From the NCBI RefSeq assembly GCF_001307035.1, contig NZ_LKIU01000002.1:541088-605087 (forward strand): 64,000 nt of DNA. The letters run 5' to 3'. The notes below the pieces were generated by a model, which was not told the origin of the DNA, did no database searches, and saw only the letters and a list, made by a program, of their open reading frames with translations. Shown piece by piece: positions 8,601-16,949 of the stretch. Positions within the stretch are counted from its first letter, which is position 1. The number at the start of each line of letters is the position of its first letter. Both the position numbers and the translations under genes were made by a program. This DNA comes from Arthrobacter sp. Edens01 (GTDB lineage: Bacteria; Actinomycetota; Actinomycetes; Actinomycetales; Micrococcaceae).

Positions 8601-8731
8601 TACTTTCCCCTAGTAACCCAAATAGCCGGTGAGTGATTGGGATTAACCAAATTCCCAGCACTTATGACCTGCACTACACTTCTGCGAGTGCCGGGAGAAC
8701 CCCCGGACCGTTCTAATGAGGCTGACACTCT

Positions 8732-10273
8732 ATGGTTACCTACATCGTCCGGCGGCTCCTGACCGCCGTTCTAATCCTCTTCGGGGCTTCGTTCCTGGTC
8801 TATCTCCTGACAGCGGCGTCGGGGGACCCACTTCAAGACCTGCGCGAGAACCCCGCACCCAACCGGGACGAACTGATCCGGGCACGCACTGAGCTCCTTG
8901 ATCTGGATGTCCCCGCGCCCCTGCGCTACTTCTACTGGCTTGGCGGAGCAGTAAAGTGCCTCGCCCCCTTTGCCGCGACCTGCGACCTGGGCCAGAGCAT
9001 CCAGGGCGAGCCCGTCACGGAGGCCCTGGCACGCGCCATGGGCGCCACAATCCTGCTGGTCACCACGGCGACACTGCTGGCCATCGTTGTGGGCATCTCC
9101 CTGGGCATCATTACGGCCCTGCGCCAGTACAGCTCGCTGGACTACGGCGTCACGTTCATGGCCTTCCTCTTCTTCTCACTGCCGATCTTCTGGCTGGCCG
9201 TCCTGCTCAAGGAATACGGAGCCATCGGCTTCAACAACTTCCTGGCCGACCCTCAGATACCGCTCCCGGTAGTCTTGAGCGTCGGTGCCGCCAGCGGCCT
9301 GATCTGGGTGGTCTTCGCCGGGGGTAACCTCAAACGCCGTGCAATCGCCTTTGTTGGCGGTTTCGTGGCCGCAGCAGGCCTGCTCTGGGTACTCGGCGCC
9401 ACCGGCTGGTTCACCACACCGAGCCTGGGACCGGTTGTCATCGCCATTACGGGCGTGGCTATCGCCTACGGCGTGACTCTGCTTAGTGCCGGCCTGAAAA
9501 ACCGCAAGGCCCTCTACTCGGCCCTGATCACTGTGGCACTCGGCGTCGTTGCCTACTACGCGCTGCAGCCGCTGCTGAACTCGGCCACGTGGCTGATGAT
9601 GCTGCTGCTCGCCGTGGCGACCGTCGCCGTCGGCTGCCTGGTCGGCTACCTGATGGGCGGTTATGACCGCGGCCAAAGCATGCGCGGTGCCGCGCTGACC
9701 GGCCTGCTGGTTGGCGGACTGATTGTCCTGGACCGCTTTATGTACGCCTGGCCGTCCTACATGGACAACTCCCGGATCCGGGACCGGCCGATCGCTACAG
9801 TGGGTGCCTCCACTCCCGGCCTGAACGGTGACTTCTGGATCAGCGGCGTGGATACCTTCACCCACCTGCTGCTGCCCACCGTCGCGCTGCTGCTGGCCTC
9901 CCTGGCCTCCTACAGCCGCTACTCCCGGGCTTCCATGCTGGAAATCATGAACATGGACTACATCCGCACCGCACGCGCCAAGGGTCTTTCCGAGCGCACC
10001 GTGGTGATGCGCCACGCGTTCCGCAACGCCCTGATCCCGCTGGCCACAATCGTTGCCTTCGACATCGGAGCACTCATCGGCGGCGCCGTCATCACCGAGC
10101 AGGTCTTCGCCTTCAGCGGCATGGGCCAGCTGTTCGTGCAGGCGCTTAGCCGGGTGGATCCGAATCCGATCATGGGCTTCTTCCTTGTGACCGGCATTCT
10201 GGCACTGGTGTTCAACCTGGTGGCAGACCTTGTTTATACCGTCCTTGATCCGCGCGTAAGGGTGAAGTCATGA
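8732..10273 (+). CDS. Peptide-type ABC importer 1, DppB-like permease with large membrane insertion
   Basis: This is the first inner-membrane permease of importer 1. The DppB-type start (YIVRRLLTAVLILFGASFLVYLL) and the C-terminal EAA-type coupling loop (YIRTARAKGLSERTVVMRHAFRNALIP, about residues 410-435) followed by ALIGGAVITEQVFAFSGMG are standard. The protein is 513 aa, whereas relatives are about 310-340. Residues about 175-335 form an extra block with roughly six hydrophobic segments, placed between the PIFWLAVLL helix and the VDTFTHLLLP helix. Reading frame and composition are continuous, so it is an in-frame insertion, not a fusion artefact that I can detect. It overlaps the next permease by 4 bp. 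Confidence 0.9.
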   Translation: MVTYIVRRLLTAVLILFGASFLVYLLTAASGDPLQDLRENPAPNRDELIRARTELLDLDVPAPLRYFYWLGGAVKCLAPFAATCDLGQSIQGEPVTEALARAMGATILLVTTATLLAIVVGISLGIITALRQYSSLDYGVTFMAFLFFSLPIFWLAVLLKEYGAIGFNNFLADPQIPLPVVLSVGAASGLIWVVFAGGNLKRRAIAFVGGFVAAAGLLWVLGATGWFTTPSLGPVVIAITGVAIAYGVTLLSAGLKNRKALYSALITVALGVVAYYALQPLLNSATWLMMLLLAVATVAVGCLVGYLMGGYDRGQSMRGAALTGLLVGGLIVLDRFMYAWPSYMDNSRIRDRPIATVGASTPGLNGDFWISGVDTFTHLLLPTVALLLASLASYSRYSRASMLEIMNMDYIRTARAKGLSERTVVMRHAFRNALIPLATIVAFDIGALIGGAVITEQVFAFSGMGQLFVQALSRVDPNPIMGFFLVTGILALVFNLVADLVYTVLDPRVRVKS

Positions 10274-11289
10274 GCACTACGTTTTCCGCCGAAACCCCCT
10301 CCAACCCGCCCGGCACGGATCCCGAGACCCCTGCCAAAGGCAAAACCAAGGGCCTCTCACAGGGGCAGATTGTCCGCAAGCGCTTCTTCGACAACACGGC
10401 TGCGATCATCTCGCTGGTCGTCTTTGCCCTGATCTGCATCCTGGCGTTCTCCTCCATTGGGTTCGCCGGCATACCGGGCTGGTGGAAGTACGACCACCGG
10501 CAGTTCACCGAGCAGATCAACGGCGGCGCACCAACGTTCGTCAACCTGTTCAACTGGGGCGAGCATCCCTTTGGCCAGGACCGCATTGGCCGTGACATGT
10601 TCGCCATGACCATGCGCGGCACGCAGCAGTCCATCATCGTGATGTTCCTCGTCGGCGCCATCGCCTGCGTGGTTGGTTCAGTAGTCGGAGCAGTTGCCGG
10701 CTATTTCCGCGGCATGGTCGAAGCCGTCCTGATGCGCCTGACGGACGTCGTCATCATCATCCCGATCATCGTCATGGCCGCCGTTCTGGGCCAGATCGCC
10801 AACCGCCTGGTCGGCGAGGGCATCGGAGTGGTCCTGCTGGGAATCTTCCTCGGCCTGGCGACCTGGACGTCGCTGGCACGACTGGTGCGCGGAGAGTTCC
10901 TGTCCCTGCGTGAACGGGAGTTTGTGGACGCCGCACGCATCGCCGGTGCCTCGAACAAGCGCATCATTTTCAAGCACATCCTGCCCAACGCGGTTGGCGT
11001 GATCATTGTGAACACCACCCTGCTGATGTCCACGGCCATCCTGCTGGAAACCTCGCTGAGCTACATCGGCTTCGGCGTGCAGCCGCCGGACACGTCGCTG
11101 GGCCTGCTGATCAGCCAGAACCAGGAAGCCTTCCAGACCCGCCCCTGGCTGTTCTGGTGGCCGGGCCTGTTCATCGTGGCGATCTGCCTGTGCATCAACT
11201 TCATTGGTGACGGCCTCCGGGATGCTTTTGACCCGCGGCAGAAGAAGTTCAACGCCAAGAAGGCCAAGACAAAGCCGGCTGGCAACTAG
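10270..11289 (+). CDS. Peptide-type ABC importer 1, DppC-like permease
   Basis: This is the second permease of importer 1. A cytoplasmic N-terminal tail of about 40 residues precedes the first helix. HPFGQDRIGRDMFAMTMRGTQQS is the typical DppC/OppC signature, and the EAA loop reads EFVDAARIAGASNKRIIFKHILPNAVGVI. The length of 339 aa is normal. The ATGA overlap with the upstream permease gene indicates translational coupling. The partner ATPase gene does not follow directly, because an opposite-strand PH-like gene intervenes. Confidence 0.95.
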   Translation: MSTTFSAETPSNPPGTDPETPAKGKTKGLSQGQIVRKRFFDNTAAIISLVVFALICILAFSSIGFAGIPGWWKYDHRQFTEQINGGAPTFVNLFNWGEHPFGQDRIGRDMFAMTMRGTQQSIIVMFLVGAIACVVGSVVGAVAGYFRGMVEAVLMRLTDVVIIIPIIVMAAVLGQIANRLVGEGIGVVLLGIFLGLATWTSLARLVRGEFLSLREREFVDAARIAGASNKRIIFKHILPNAVGVIIVNTTLLMSTAILLETSLSYIGFGVQPPDTSLGLLISQNQEAFQTRPWLFWWPGLFIVAICLCINFIGDGLRDAFDPRQKKFNAKKAKTKPAGN

Positions 11290-11324
11290 TGGCAGCCCAC
11301 CTGCCCGGAGCGGGGGCAGCCGGA

Positions 11325-11954
11325 CTAGGCTGTCCCCGCCAGGGCGAAGAGCACGGCGGCCAGGACCGGCAGGCCCAGCAGCCAGCGCCAGTTGATGCCC
11401 ACGGAAGCCCGGGCGGCTTCGGTCTGGTCAGTATCAATCAGGCCCGCGTTGACCAGCTGTTCCCAACGGCCCCGGACCAGGCGGGCAGCCTGGCCGGAGT
11501 CAGTATTGCTGAGGTCTCCGGGACGAACCGAACCGCCGGCGCCGTACGTGGTGCCCGGAAGGTTGCGCAGGTGTTCGGGCTTGCCCTGATGGGTGCCCCA
11601 GACGCCGGGAGCAGGCGCGGCCCATGCCGTGTAGGAGCCCTTCGGCGTGACAAGCTTCAGGGCGAACTTGGTGTCCACGTAAATCAGGGCGGCCCACGGA
11701 ACCTCGATGGTTCGGAACGGGTTAGCCAGGGTTACTCCGGACCCGGACACCCGGACGCTCGGATACCAGAACAGCCAGGCTGCCCCGGCCGGGATCAGCA
11801 GCAGGGGCGCGGTGGCAAGCAGACCGCCAAAGCCTCCGGTCCACACCGCGGACACCATGGCCGCAGCGGTCAGTACCGCGGCGACACCCACGAACCACTT
11901 GGTGGTGCGCGGTCGGAAAACTTCGGTCTCGGGCTCGCTCTGCGGGTTCGGCAT
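11325..11954 (-). CDS. PH-like domain membrane protein
   Basis: Two N-terminal hydrophobic segments (WFVGVAAVLTAAAMVSAVW and LLATAPLLLIPAGAAWLFWY) precede a bacterial PH-type domain: VRVSGSGVTLANPFRTIEVPWAALIYVDTKFALKLVTPKGSYTAWAAPAP. The C-terminus has a third helix (WLLGLPVLAAVLFALAG). This arrangement is seen in actinobacterial bPH proteins of unknown function. The gene lies antisense between the permease and ATPase genes of importer 1. It could be a later insertion, or it could influence operon readthrough. No role in transport is implied. Confidence 0.75.
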   Translation of the reverse strand: MPNPQSEPETEVFRPRTTKWFVGVAAVLTAAAMVSAVWTGGFGGLLATAPLLLIPAGAAWLFWYPSVRVSGSGVTLANPFRTIEVPWAALIYVDTKFALKLVTPKGSYTAWAAPAPGVWGTHQGKPEHLRNLPGTTYGAGGSVRPGDLSNTDSGQAARLVRGRWEQLVNAGLIDTDQTEAARASVGINWRWLLGLPVLAAVLFALAGTA

Positions 11955-12045
11955 AACCCCATCGTTACAGCTTTTTCAGGCACCTCCGTAATCGGCCCGA
12001 TGATCCGGGACCGGCGCGCTGCCTGGACGGAAGGAAACTACAGCC

Positions 12046-13878
12046 ATGACTGAAACCTTCAGCACAGCGGAGACCCGCAGCACGGGCCGTCCGCCGGTCC
12101 TTGAAGTCCGCAATCTCTCCGTGGACTTCGGCGTGGACAAGGAATGGGTTCCCGCCGCAAAGGACCTGAACTACTACGTGAACGCCGGTGAAGTGCTGGC
12201 GATCGTGGGTGAGTCCGGTTCGGGCAAGAGTGCCAGTTCCATGGCCCTGCTGGGCCTGCTGCCCTCAAACTCGCGGGTTACCGGAGAGGTCCTGCTGGAC
12301 GGCGAGCCCCTGCTGGGTCTCTCCCAGCACAAGCTGCGGCAGGTCCGCGGCAACGACGTCGCAGTGATCTTCCAGGAGCCGATGACGGCGCTGAACCCCG
12401 TCTACACTGTGGGTTTCCAGATCGTGGAGACCCTGCGGCTGCACAACGAGCTGTCTCCGGATGAAGCGAAGCAGCGGGTGCTGAAGCTCCTGGACATGGT
12501 GGAACTGCCTGACCCGGAAAAAGCCTTCAAGTCCTACCCGCACCAGCTCTCCGGCGGACAGCGGCAGCGTGCCATGATCGCTCAGTCGCTCTCCTGCGAT
12601 CCGAAGCTGCTGATCGCTGACGAACCCACCACAGCGCTGGACGTAACGGTGCAGGCCGAAATCCTGGACCTGATGCGCAACCTGCGCAACAAGCTGGACT
12701 CGGCGATCGTCCTGATCACCCACGACATGGGCGTGGTTGCCGACCTCGCGGACCGCATTGCCGTGATGCGCCACGGTGTGATCGTTGAGACGGGCACGGC
12801 GAAGGAGATCTTCGCCAATCCGCAGCACCCCTACACCCGAGCGCTGCTCGAGTCCGTCCCTCACCTGGGGCAGGGCGCTGACGGTGACGGCGACGTCGAC
12901 GTGGTGGCTGCACTGGCAGCCGCGACGCACGTTGAACTTGAGTCGGTAGACCAGGAAGAGCTGGAACGGCGGGAAGCCGAAGTCCTCTCCGGGCTGCGGA
13001 CCGATGAAGCCGCGAAGATTGACGCTGCGGGCGGAGAACCGGTGCTCGTGCTTGAGAACGTCGCCATCGAGTACCCGAAGCAGGGGCGCGTAGCTGCCTT
13101 CCGCGCTGTAGAGGGAGCCAACCTGCGGATCCTCCCCGGCCAGGTTATGGGACTCGTGGGCGAATCCGGTTCCGGAAAGACAACCATCGGACGTGCCGCC
13201 GTCGGGCTCCTGCCCGTAGCCGAAGGCGAACTCCGTGTAGTGGGAACGGATATCTCCGAACTCAAGCCGAACTCCAAGGCCATGCACAATCTCCGCCGCC
13301 AGGTGGGCATGGTCTTCCAGGATCCGTCCTCCTCGCTAAACCCGCGGCTGCCCATCGGCGAGAGCATCGGTGAGCCGATGTTCCTGGCCGGCGAGGCCAA
13401 GGGTGCTGCCCTGCAGCAGCGGATCGAGGAACTGCTGGACCAGGTTGAGCTGCCCCGCGCCTACCGCAACCGCTACCCGCATGAGCTCTCGGGCGGACAG
13501 AAGCAGCGTGTGGGCATTGCCCGGGCGCTGTCGCTGAAGCCCAAGCTCATGGTTGCGGACGAGCCGACGTCGGCCCTGGACGTTTCCGTCCAGGCGAAGG
13601 TGCTTGAGCTGTTCCAGAACCTGCAGCGTGAACTGGGCTTCGCCTGCCTGTTCGTCACGCACGACCTTGCCGTGGTTGACGTCCTGGCCGACCACATCTG
13701 CGTGATGCGGAACGGACGGATCGTGGAGCAGGGGACCCGGGACCAGATCCTGCGCAACCCGCAGGAGGAATACACCCAGCGGCTGATCGCCGCCGTTCCG
13801 CTGCCCGATCCGGACAAGCAGCGGGAGCGCCGCGAACTGCGGGCCAAGCTGCTTCAGGCATCCGGCCCGGTCGCCTAA
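12046..13878 (+). CDS. Peptide-type ABC importer 1, double ATPase (OppD-OppF fusion)
   Basis: This cytoplasmic energy-coupling subunit has two complete nucleotide-binding domains in one 610-aa chain. Domain 1 has Walker A GESGSGKS (about residue 57), signature LSGGQRQR and Walker B LLIADEPTTALD. Domain 2 has GESGSGKT (about 372), LSGGQKQR and [12 protein letters not shown]. Both halves end with the oligopeptide-ATPase tails (NPQHPYTRALLESVP and NPQEEYTQRLIAAVP). The fused OppDF form is common in actinobacteria. The start ATG follows a GGAAGGAAAC ribosome site. It is separated from its permeases by the antisense PH-like gene, so it may need its own promoter. The long hairpin at 13904-13945 ends the cluster. 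Confidence 0.95.
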   Translation: MTETFSTAETRSTGRPPVLEVRNLSVDFGVDKEWVPAAKDLNYYVNAGEVLAIVGESGSGKSASSMALLGLLPSNSRVTGEVLLDGEPLLGLSQHKLRQVRGNDVAVIFQEPMTALNPVYTVGFQIVETLRLHNELSPDEAKQRVLKLLDMVELPDPEKAFKSYPHQLSGGQRQRAMIAQSLSCDPKLLIADEPTTALDVTVQAEILDLMRNLRNKLDSAIVLITHDMGVVADLADRIAVMRHGVIVETGTAKEIFANPQHPYTRALLESVPHLGQGADGDGDVDVVAALAAATHVELESVDQEELERREAEVLSGLRTDEAAKIDAAGGEPVLVLENVAIEYPKQGRVAAFRAVEGANLRILPGQVMGLVGESGSGKTTIGRAAVGLLPVAEGELRVVGTDISELKPNSKAMHNLRRQVGMVFQDPSSSLNPRLPIGESIGEPMFLAGEAKGAALQQRIEELLDQVELPRAYRNRYPHELSGGQKQRVGIARALSLKPKLMVADEPTSALDVSVQAKVLELFQNLQRELGFACLFVTHDLAVVDVLADHICVMRNGRIVEQGTRDQILRNPQEEYTQRLIAAVPLPDPDKQRERRELRAKLLQASGPVA

Positions 13879-13903
13879 CCGCCGCCAAGCACTAATCGAG
13901 ATA

Positions 13904-13945
13904 ACAGAAACTGCCCGTTTGGAGCTCCAAACGGGCAGTTTCTGT
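13904..13945. terminator. Long perfect hairpin, copy A of a repeated element
   Basis: A 42-bp perfect palindrome with 21-nt arms and no spacer lies just after the double ATPase gene. It shares its core and right flank (through TATGTTCG) with the hairpin at 44900-44955. It probably acts as a transcription end, although no U-tract follows. Confidence 0.75.
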
Positions 13946-14267
13946 ATGTTCGGGAACCTGCCGAAAACCCGAAAAGCACAGTCTGCTTATTTTGTCCAGT
14001 AAATAACGTGACGCATAGTACATCGTCCTCGAATCGTTATATTGGGGGTCGCCTCGATATAGTTGGAAAGCGAGGGGGACAGGCTTCCCGGCACCCGTAC
14101 ATCGGGCTGGCCGGAGAGGGCATGTCCCCTTTGGTTACCCGTAAAACGTGCGTAGCCAGGACCATTAGCTGAGGTCTGCGGAAGACACTCTGGGCACCCA
14201 CACCAGCTGCTACCCGGACATCAGCGCCGGAAACAACACCGGCTTCCTTTTCTATTCAGGAGGCGGA
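13946..14267. other. Leader/promoter region of importer 2 with potential RNA structure
   Basis: About 320 bp without a gene. AT-rich patches at about 14030-14062 (including TTATATT and GATATAG) are likely promoter elements. Positions 14071-14081 can pair with 14123-14133 (11 bp with two G-U). Between them is a nested CCGGC...GCCGG and CCCG...CGGG hairpin, so the leader RNA could fold. The end carries AGGAGGCGGA before the ATG. Confidence 0.4.
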
Positions 14268-15899
14268 ATGCGTTTACAGCGCGTATCCAAGGTTGTCAGC
14301 GTGGCGGTGGTTGCCGCTCTCGCGCTGGGAGCCTGCGGCGGAGGATCGAACAATGCGGACTCCGCTGCCACCAGTACAAGCATTACGGCCAACGGCACCG
14401 AGCCGCAGAACCCGCTGCTCCCCGCCAACACCAACGAGGTGGGCGGCGGCAGGATTATGGACCTTCTGTTCGAAGGCCTGCTGAGCTACGACGCCGACGG
14501 CAAGACGGTCAACGAAATCGCCGAGTCCATTGAGACCACGGACTCGCAGAACTACACCATCACACTGAAGGACGGGAAAACCTTCACCAACGGTGAACCG
14601 GTAACCGCGTCGTCCTTCGTTGATGCCTGGAACTTTGGTGCCGCCGCGAAGAACGCCCAGCTCAACTCCTACTTCTTCGAGAGCATCAAGGGCTACGACG
14701 AGGTGAGCGCTGAGGGTGCCACCACCGAAACCATGAGCGGCCTGAACGTGGTGGATGAGAAGACCTTCACGGTTGAACTCAGCCAGCCCGAATCTGACTG
14801 GCCGCTGCGCCTGGGCTACACCGCGTTCTACCCGCTGCCCGCCGAGGCCTTCGAGGACCCGGCAGCATTCGGGGAAAATCCGGTGGGCAACGGCCCGTAC
14901 ATGCTGGCAGGGGACAACGCCTGGCAGCATGAGGTCCAGATCGATCTGGTTGCCAACCCCGACTACACCGGCACCCGGGTTCCGCAGAACGACGGCGTGA
15001 CGTTCAAGTTCTACTCCTCCTACGACGCCGCGTACGCGGATCTTCAGGCGGATAACCTGGACGTCCTGGACCAGATGCCGGCAGCCGCCCAGAAGACGTT
15101 CAAGTCCGATCTGGGTGAAGGCCGCTACTCGGAGAAGCCGACGGCGCAGAACCAGACCATCACCATCCCGCAGTACCTGGAGGAGTTCTCCGGCGAAGCC
15201 GGCGCCCTGCGGCGCCAGGCCATCTCCATGGCAGTGAACCGCGAGGAGATCACGGACGTCATCTTCTCCGGCGCCCGGCAGCCTGCCAATGACTTCACGT
15301 CACCGGTAATCGAGGGCTTCAACGCCGAGCTTCCCGGCTCGGAGGTGCTCGCCTACAACCCGGAGCGGGCAAAGGAACTGTGGGACCAGGCTGAAGCCAT
15401 TTCCCCGTGGCCTGAGGGCAAGGCCTTCACGATCGGCTACAACGCCGACGGCGACCACAAGGAATGGGTGGACGCGGTCTGCAACTCGCTGAAGAACAAC
15501 CTCGGTGTCGACGCGCAGGGCAAGGCCTACTCCACGTTCAAGGAGCTGCGTTCGGACGCCACTGCGAAGACCCTGAGCGGAGCCATCCGCACGGGCTGGC
15601 AGGCAGACTACCCGTCGCTGTACAACTTCCTTGGCCCCCTGTACGCCACCGGAGCAGGTTCAAACGACGGCGACTACACGAGCCAGACCTTCGATGACCT
15701 CCTGGCTGCCGGCCTGTCCGCAGCCACGGCCGAAGAAGGCGCGGCTATCTTCAACCAGGCACAGGAAGTCCTGCTGAAGGACCTCCCGGTCATCCCGCTG
15801 TGGTACCAGGTCTCCCAGACCGGCTGGAGCAACAACGTCACTGACGTGGAAACCGGCTGGAACGGCGTGCCTGTCTACTACAACATCGCACGCAAGTAA
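14268..15899 (+). CDS. Peptide-type ABC importer 2, substrate-binding lipoprotein (family 5)
   Basis: This is the receptor of the second importer. The signal peptide has lipobox LGAC with Cys23 as the lipid anchor. The mature chain is a family 5 binding protein of 543 aa, shown by the blocks GRIMDLLFEGLLSYDADGK, YTITLKDGKTFTNGEPVTASSFVDAWNF, NPVGNGPYMLAGD and a C-terminal DLPVIPLWYQVSQ. It has the closest feel to OppA-type oligopeptide receptors. It shares the AGGAGGCGGAATGCGTTT start context with the receptor at 6736 but is clearly a different protein, so the two importers probably have different cargo. Confidence 0.93.
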   Translation: MRLQRVSKVVSVAVVAALALGACGGGSNNADSAATSTSITANGTEPQNPLLPANTNEVGGGRIMDLLFEGLLSYDADGKTVNEIAESIETTDSQNYTITLKDGKTFTNGEPVTASSFVDAWNFGAAAKNAQLNSYFFESIKGYDEVSAEGATTETMSGLNVVDEKTFTVELSQPESDWPLRLGYTAFYPLPAEAFEDPAAFGENPVGNGPYMLAGDNAWQHEVQIDLVANPDYTGTRVPQNDGVTFKFYSSYDAAYADLQADNLDVLDQMPAAAQKTFKSDLGEGRYSEKPTAQNQTITIPQYLEEFSGEAGALRRQAISMAVNREEITDVIFSGARQPANDFTSPVIEGFNAELPGSEVLAYNPERAKELWDQAEAISPWPEGKAFTIGYNADGDHKEWVDAVCNSLKNNLGVDAQGKAYSTFKELRSDATAKTLSGAIRTGWQADYPSLYNFLGPLYATGAGSNDGDYTSQTFDDLLAAGLSAATAEEGAAIFNQAQEVLLKDLPVIPLWYQVSQTGWSNNVTDVETGWNGVPVYYNIARK

Positions 15900-15908
15900 T
15901 AACCCCGC

Positions 15909-15950
15909 GCGCCGTCCGCCGCCCGGGTTTCCCCGGGCGGCGGACGGCGC
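15909..15950 (+). terminator. Strong hairpin after lipoprotein gene 2
   Basis: Two 19-nt perfectly paired GC-rich arms (15909-15927 and 15932-15950) flank a TTTC loop, 10 nt after the receptor stop and about 70 nt before the permease gene. It is more likely an attenuator or mRNA stabiliser inside the operon than a full terminator. Confidence 0.65.
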
Positions 15951-16022
15951 CACCAGGCAGAAAACAGGATTGCTAACCATGCCACTACCTGCCAAGACCC
16001 CAGACCAAGGCAGGCCCCGGCG

Positions 16023-16949
16023 ATGACCAGATACATTGCCCGCAGGGTCCTGCAGATGATTCCGGTGTTCTTCGGAGCCACGCTGCTGGTCTATTTCCTC
16101 GTTTTCTCACTGCCCGGTGATCCGATCGCAGCGCTGTTCGGCGACCGGCCGGTCAACGAGGTAGTTGCCGCGCAGCTGCGCGAACAGTACAACCTCGACC
16201 AGCCGTTCATCGTGCAGTACCTGCTGTATTTGAAGAACCTGCTCACCTTCAACCTGGGCAATGACTTCTCCGGCCGGCCAGTGGCCGAGGTCCTTGGTCA
16301 GATCTTCCCGGTCACCATGCGCCTGGCAGTGCTCGCACTGCTGTTCGAGGCAGTGTTCGGCATTGTCTTTGGCCTGATTGCCGGGCTGAAGAAGGGCCGT
16401 ATCTTCGACGCCACGGTGCTTTTCGTCTCCCTGGTCGTCATTGCCATCCCGGTGTTTGTGCTCGGCTTCCTGCTGCAGTTCATCATCGGCGTCAAACTCG
16501 GGTGGGCGTCGCCAACGGTGGGGGCGAGTGCCGGCTGGAGTGATTTGATACTTCCCGCCGTCGTCCTGGGACTGGCGTCCTTCGCCTACGTCCTGAGACT
16601 GACGCGCACATCCGTCATCGAAAACATGAATGCCGACTACGTCCGCACGGCTACGGCCAAGGGCCTTTCCCGCGGACGGGTGGTCACCGTGCACATCCTG
16701 CGGAACTCCCTGATTCCGGTCATTACCTTCCTTGGAGCCGACCTCGGGGCGCTGATGGGCGGGGCGATCGTCACGGAAGGCATTTTCAACGTGCCCGGCG
16801 TCGGGCAGAAGCTCTACCAGGCAGTCATCCGCGGTGAAGGACCAACCATCGTTTCAATCGTGAGCGTACTGGTCCTGGTCTACGTGGTGGCCAACCTGCT
16901 GGTGGACCTGCTTTACGCCTGGCTGGACCCGAGGATCCGCTATGAGTAA
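16023..16949 (+). CDS. Peptide-type ABC importer 2, DppB-like permease
   Basis: This is the inner-membrane permease of importer 2, with the usual length of 308 aa and no insertion, unlike its counterpart at 8732. It starts YIARRVLQMIPVFFGATLLVYFLVFSLPGDPI, and its EAA loop is YVRTATAKGLSRGRVVTVHILRNSLIPVI, followed by GALMGGAIVTEGIFNVPGVG. It overlaps the next permease gene by 8 bp, indicating coupled translation. Confidence 0.96.
   Translation: MTRYIARRVLQMIPVFFGATLLVYFLVFSLPGDPIAALFGDRPVNEVVAAQLREQYNLDQPFIVQYLLYLKNLLTFNLGNDFSGRPVAEVLGQIFPVTMRLAVLALLFEAVFGIVFGLIAGLKKGRIFDATVLFVSLVVIAIPVFVLGFLLQFIIGVKLGWASPTVGASAGWSDLILPAVVLGLASFAYVLRLTRTSVIENMNADYVRTATAKGLSRGRVVTVHILRNSLIPVITFLGADLGALMGGAIVTEGIFNVPGVGQKLYQAVIRGEGPTIVSIVSVLVLVYVVANLLVDLLYAWLDPRIRYE

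Noticed and set aside
13946-14267. Possible riboswitch or small RNA before importer 2
   Set aside because: The pairing is suggestive, but no known class matches and I cannot test covariation. It is reported only as a low-confidence leader.
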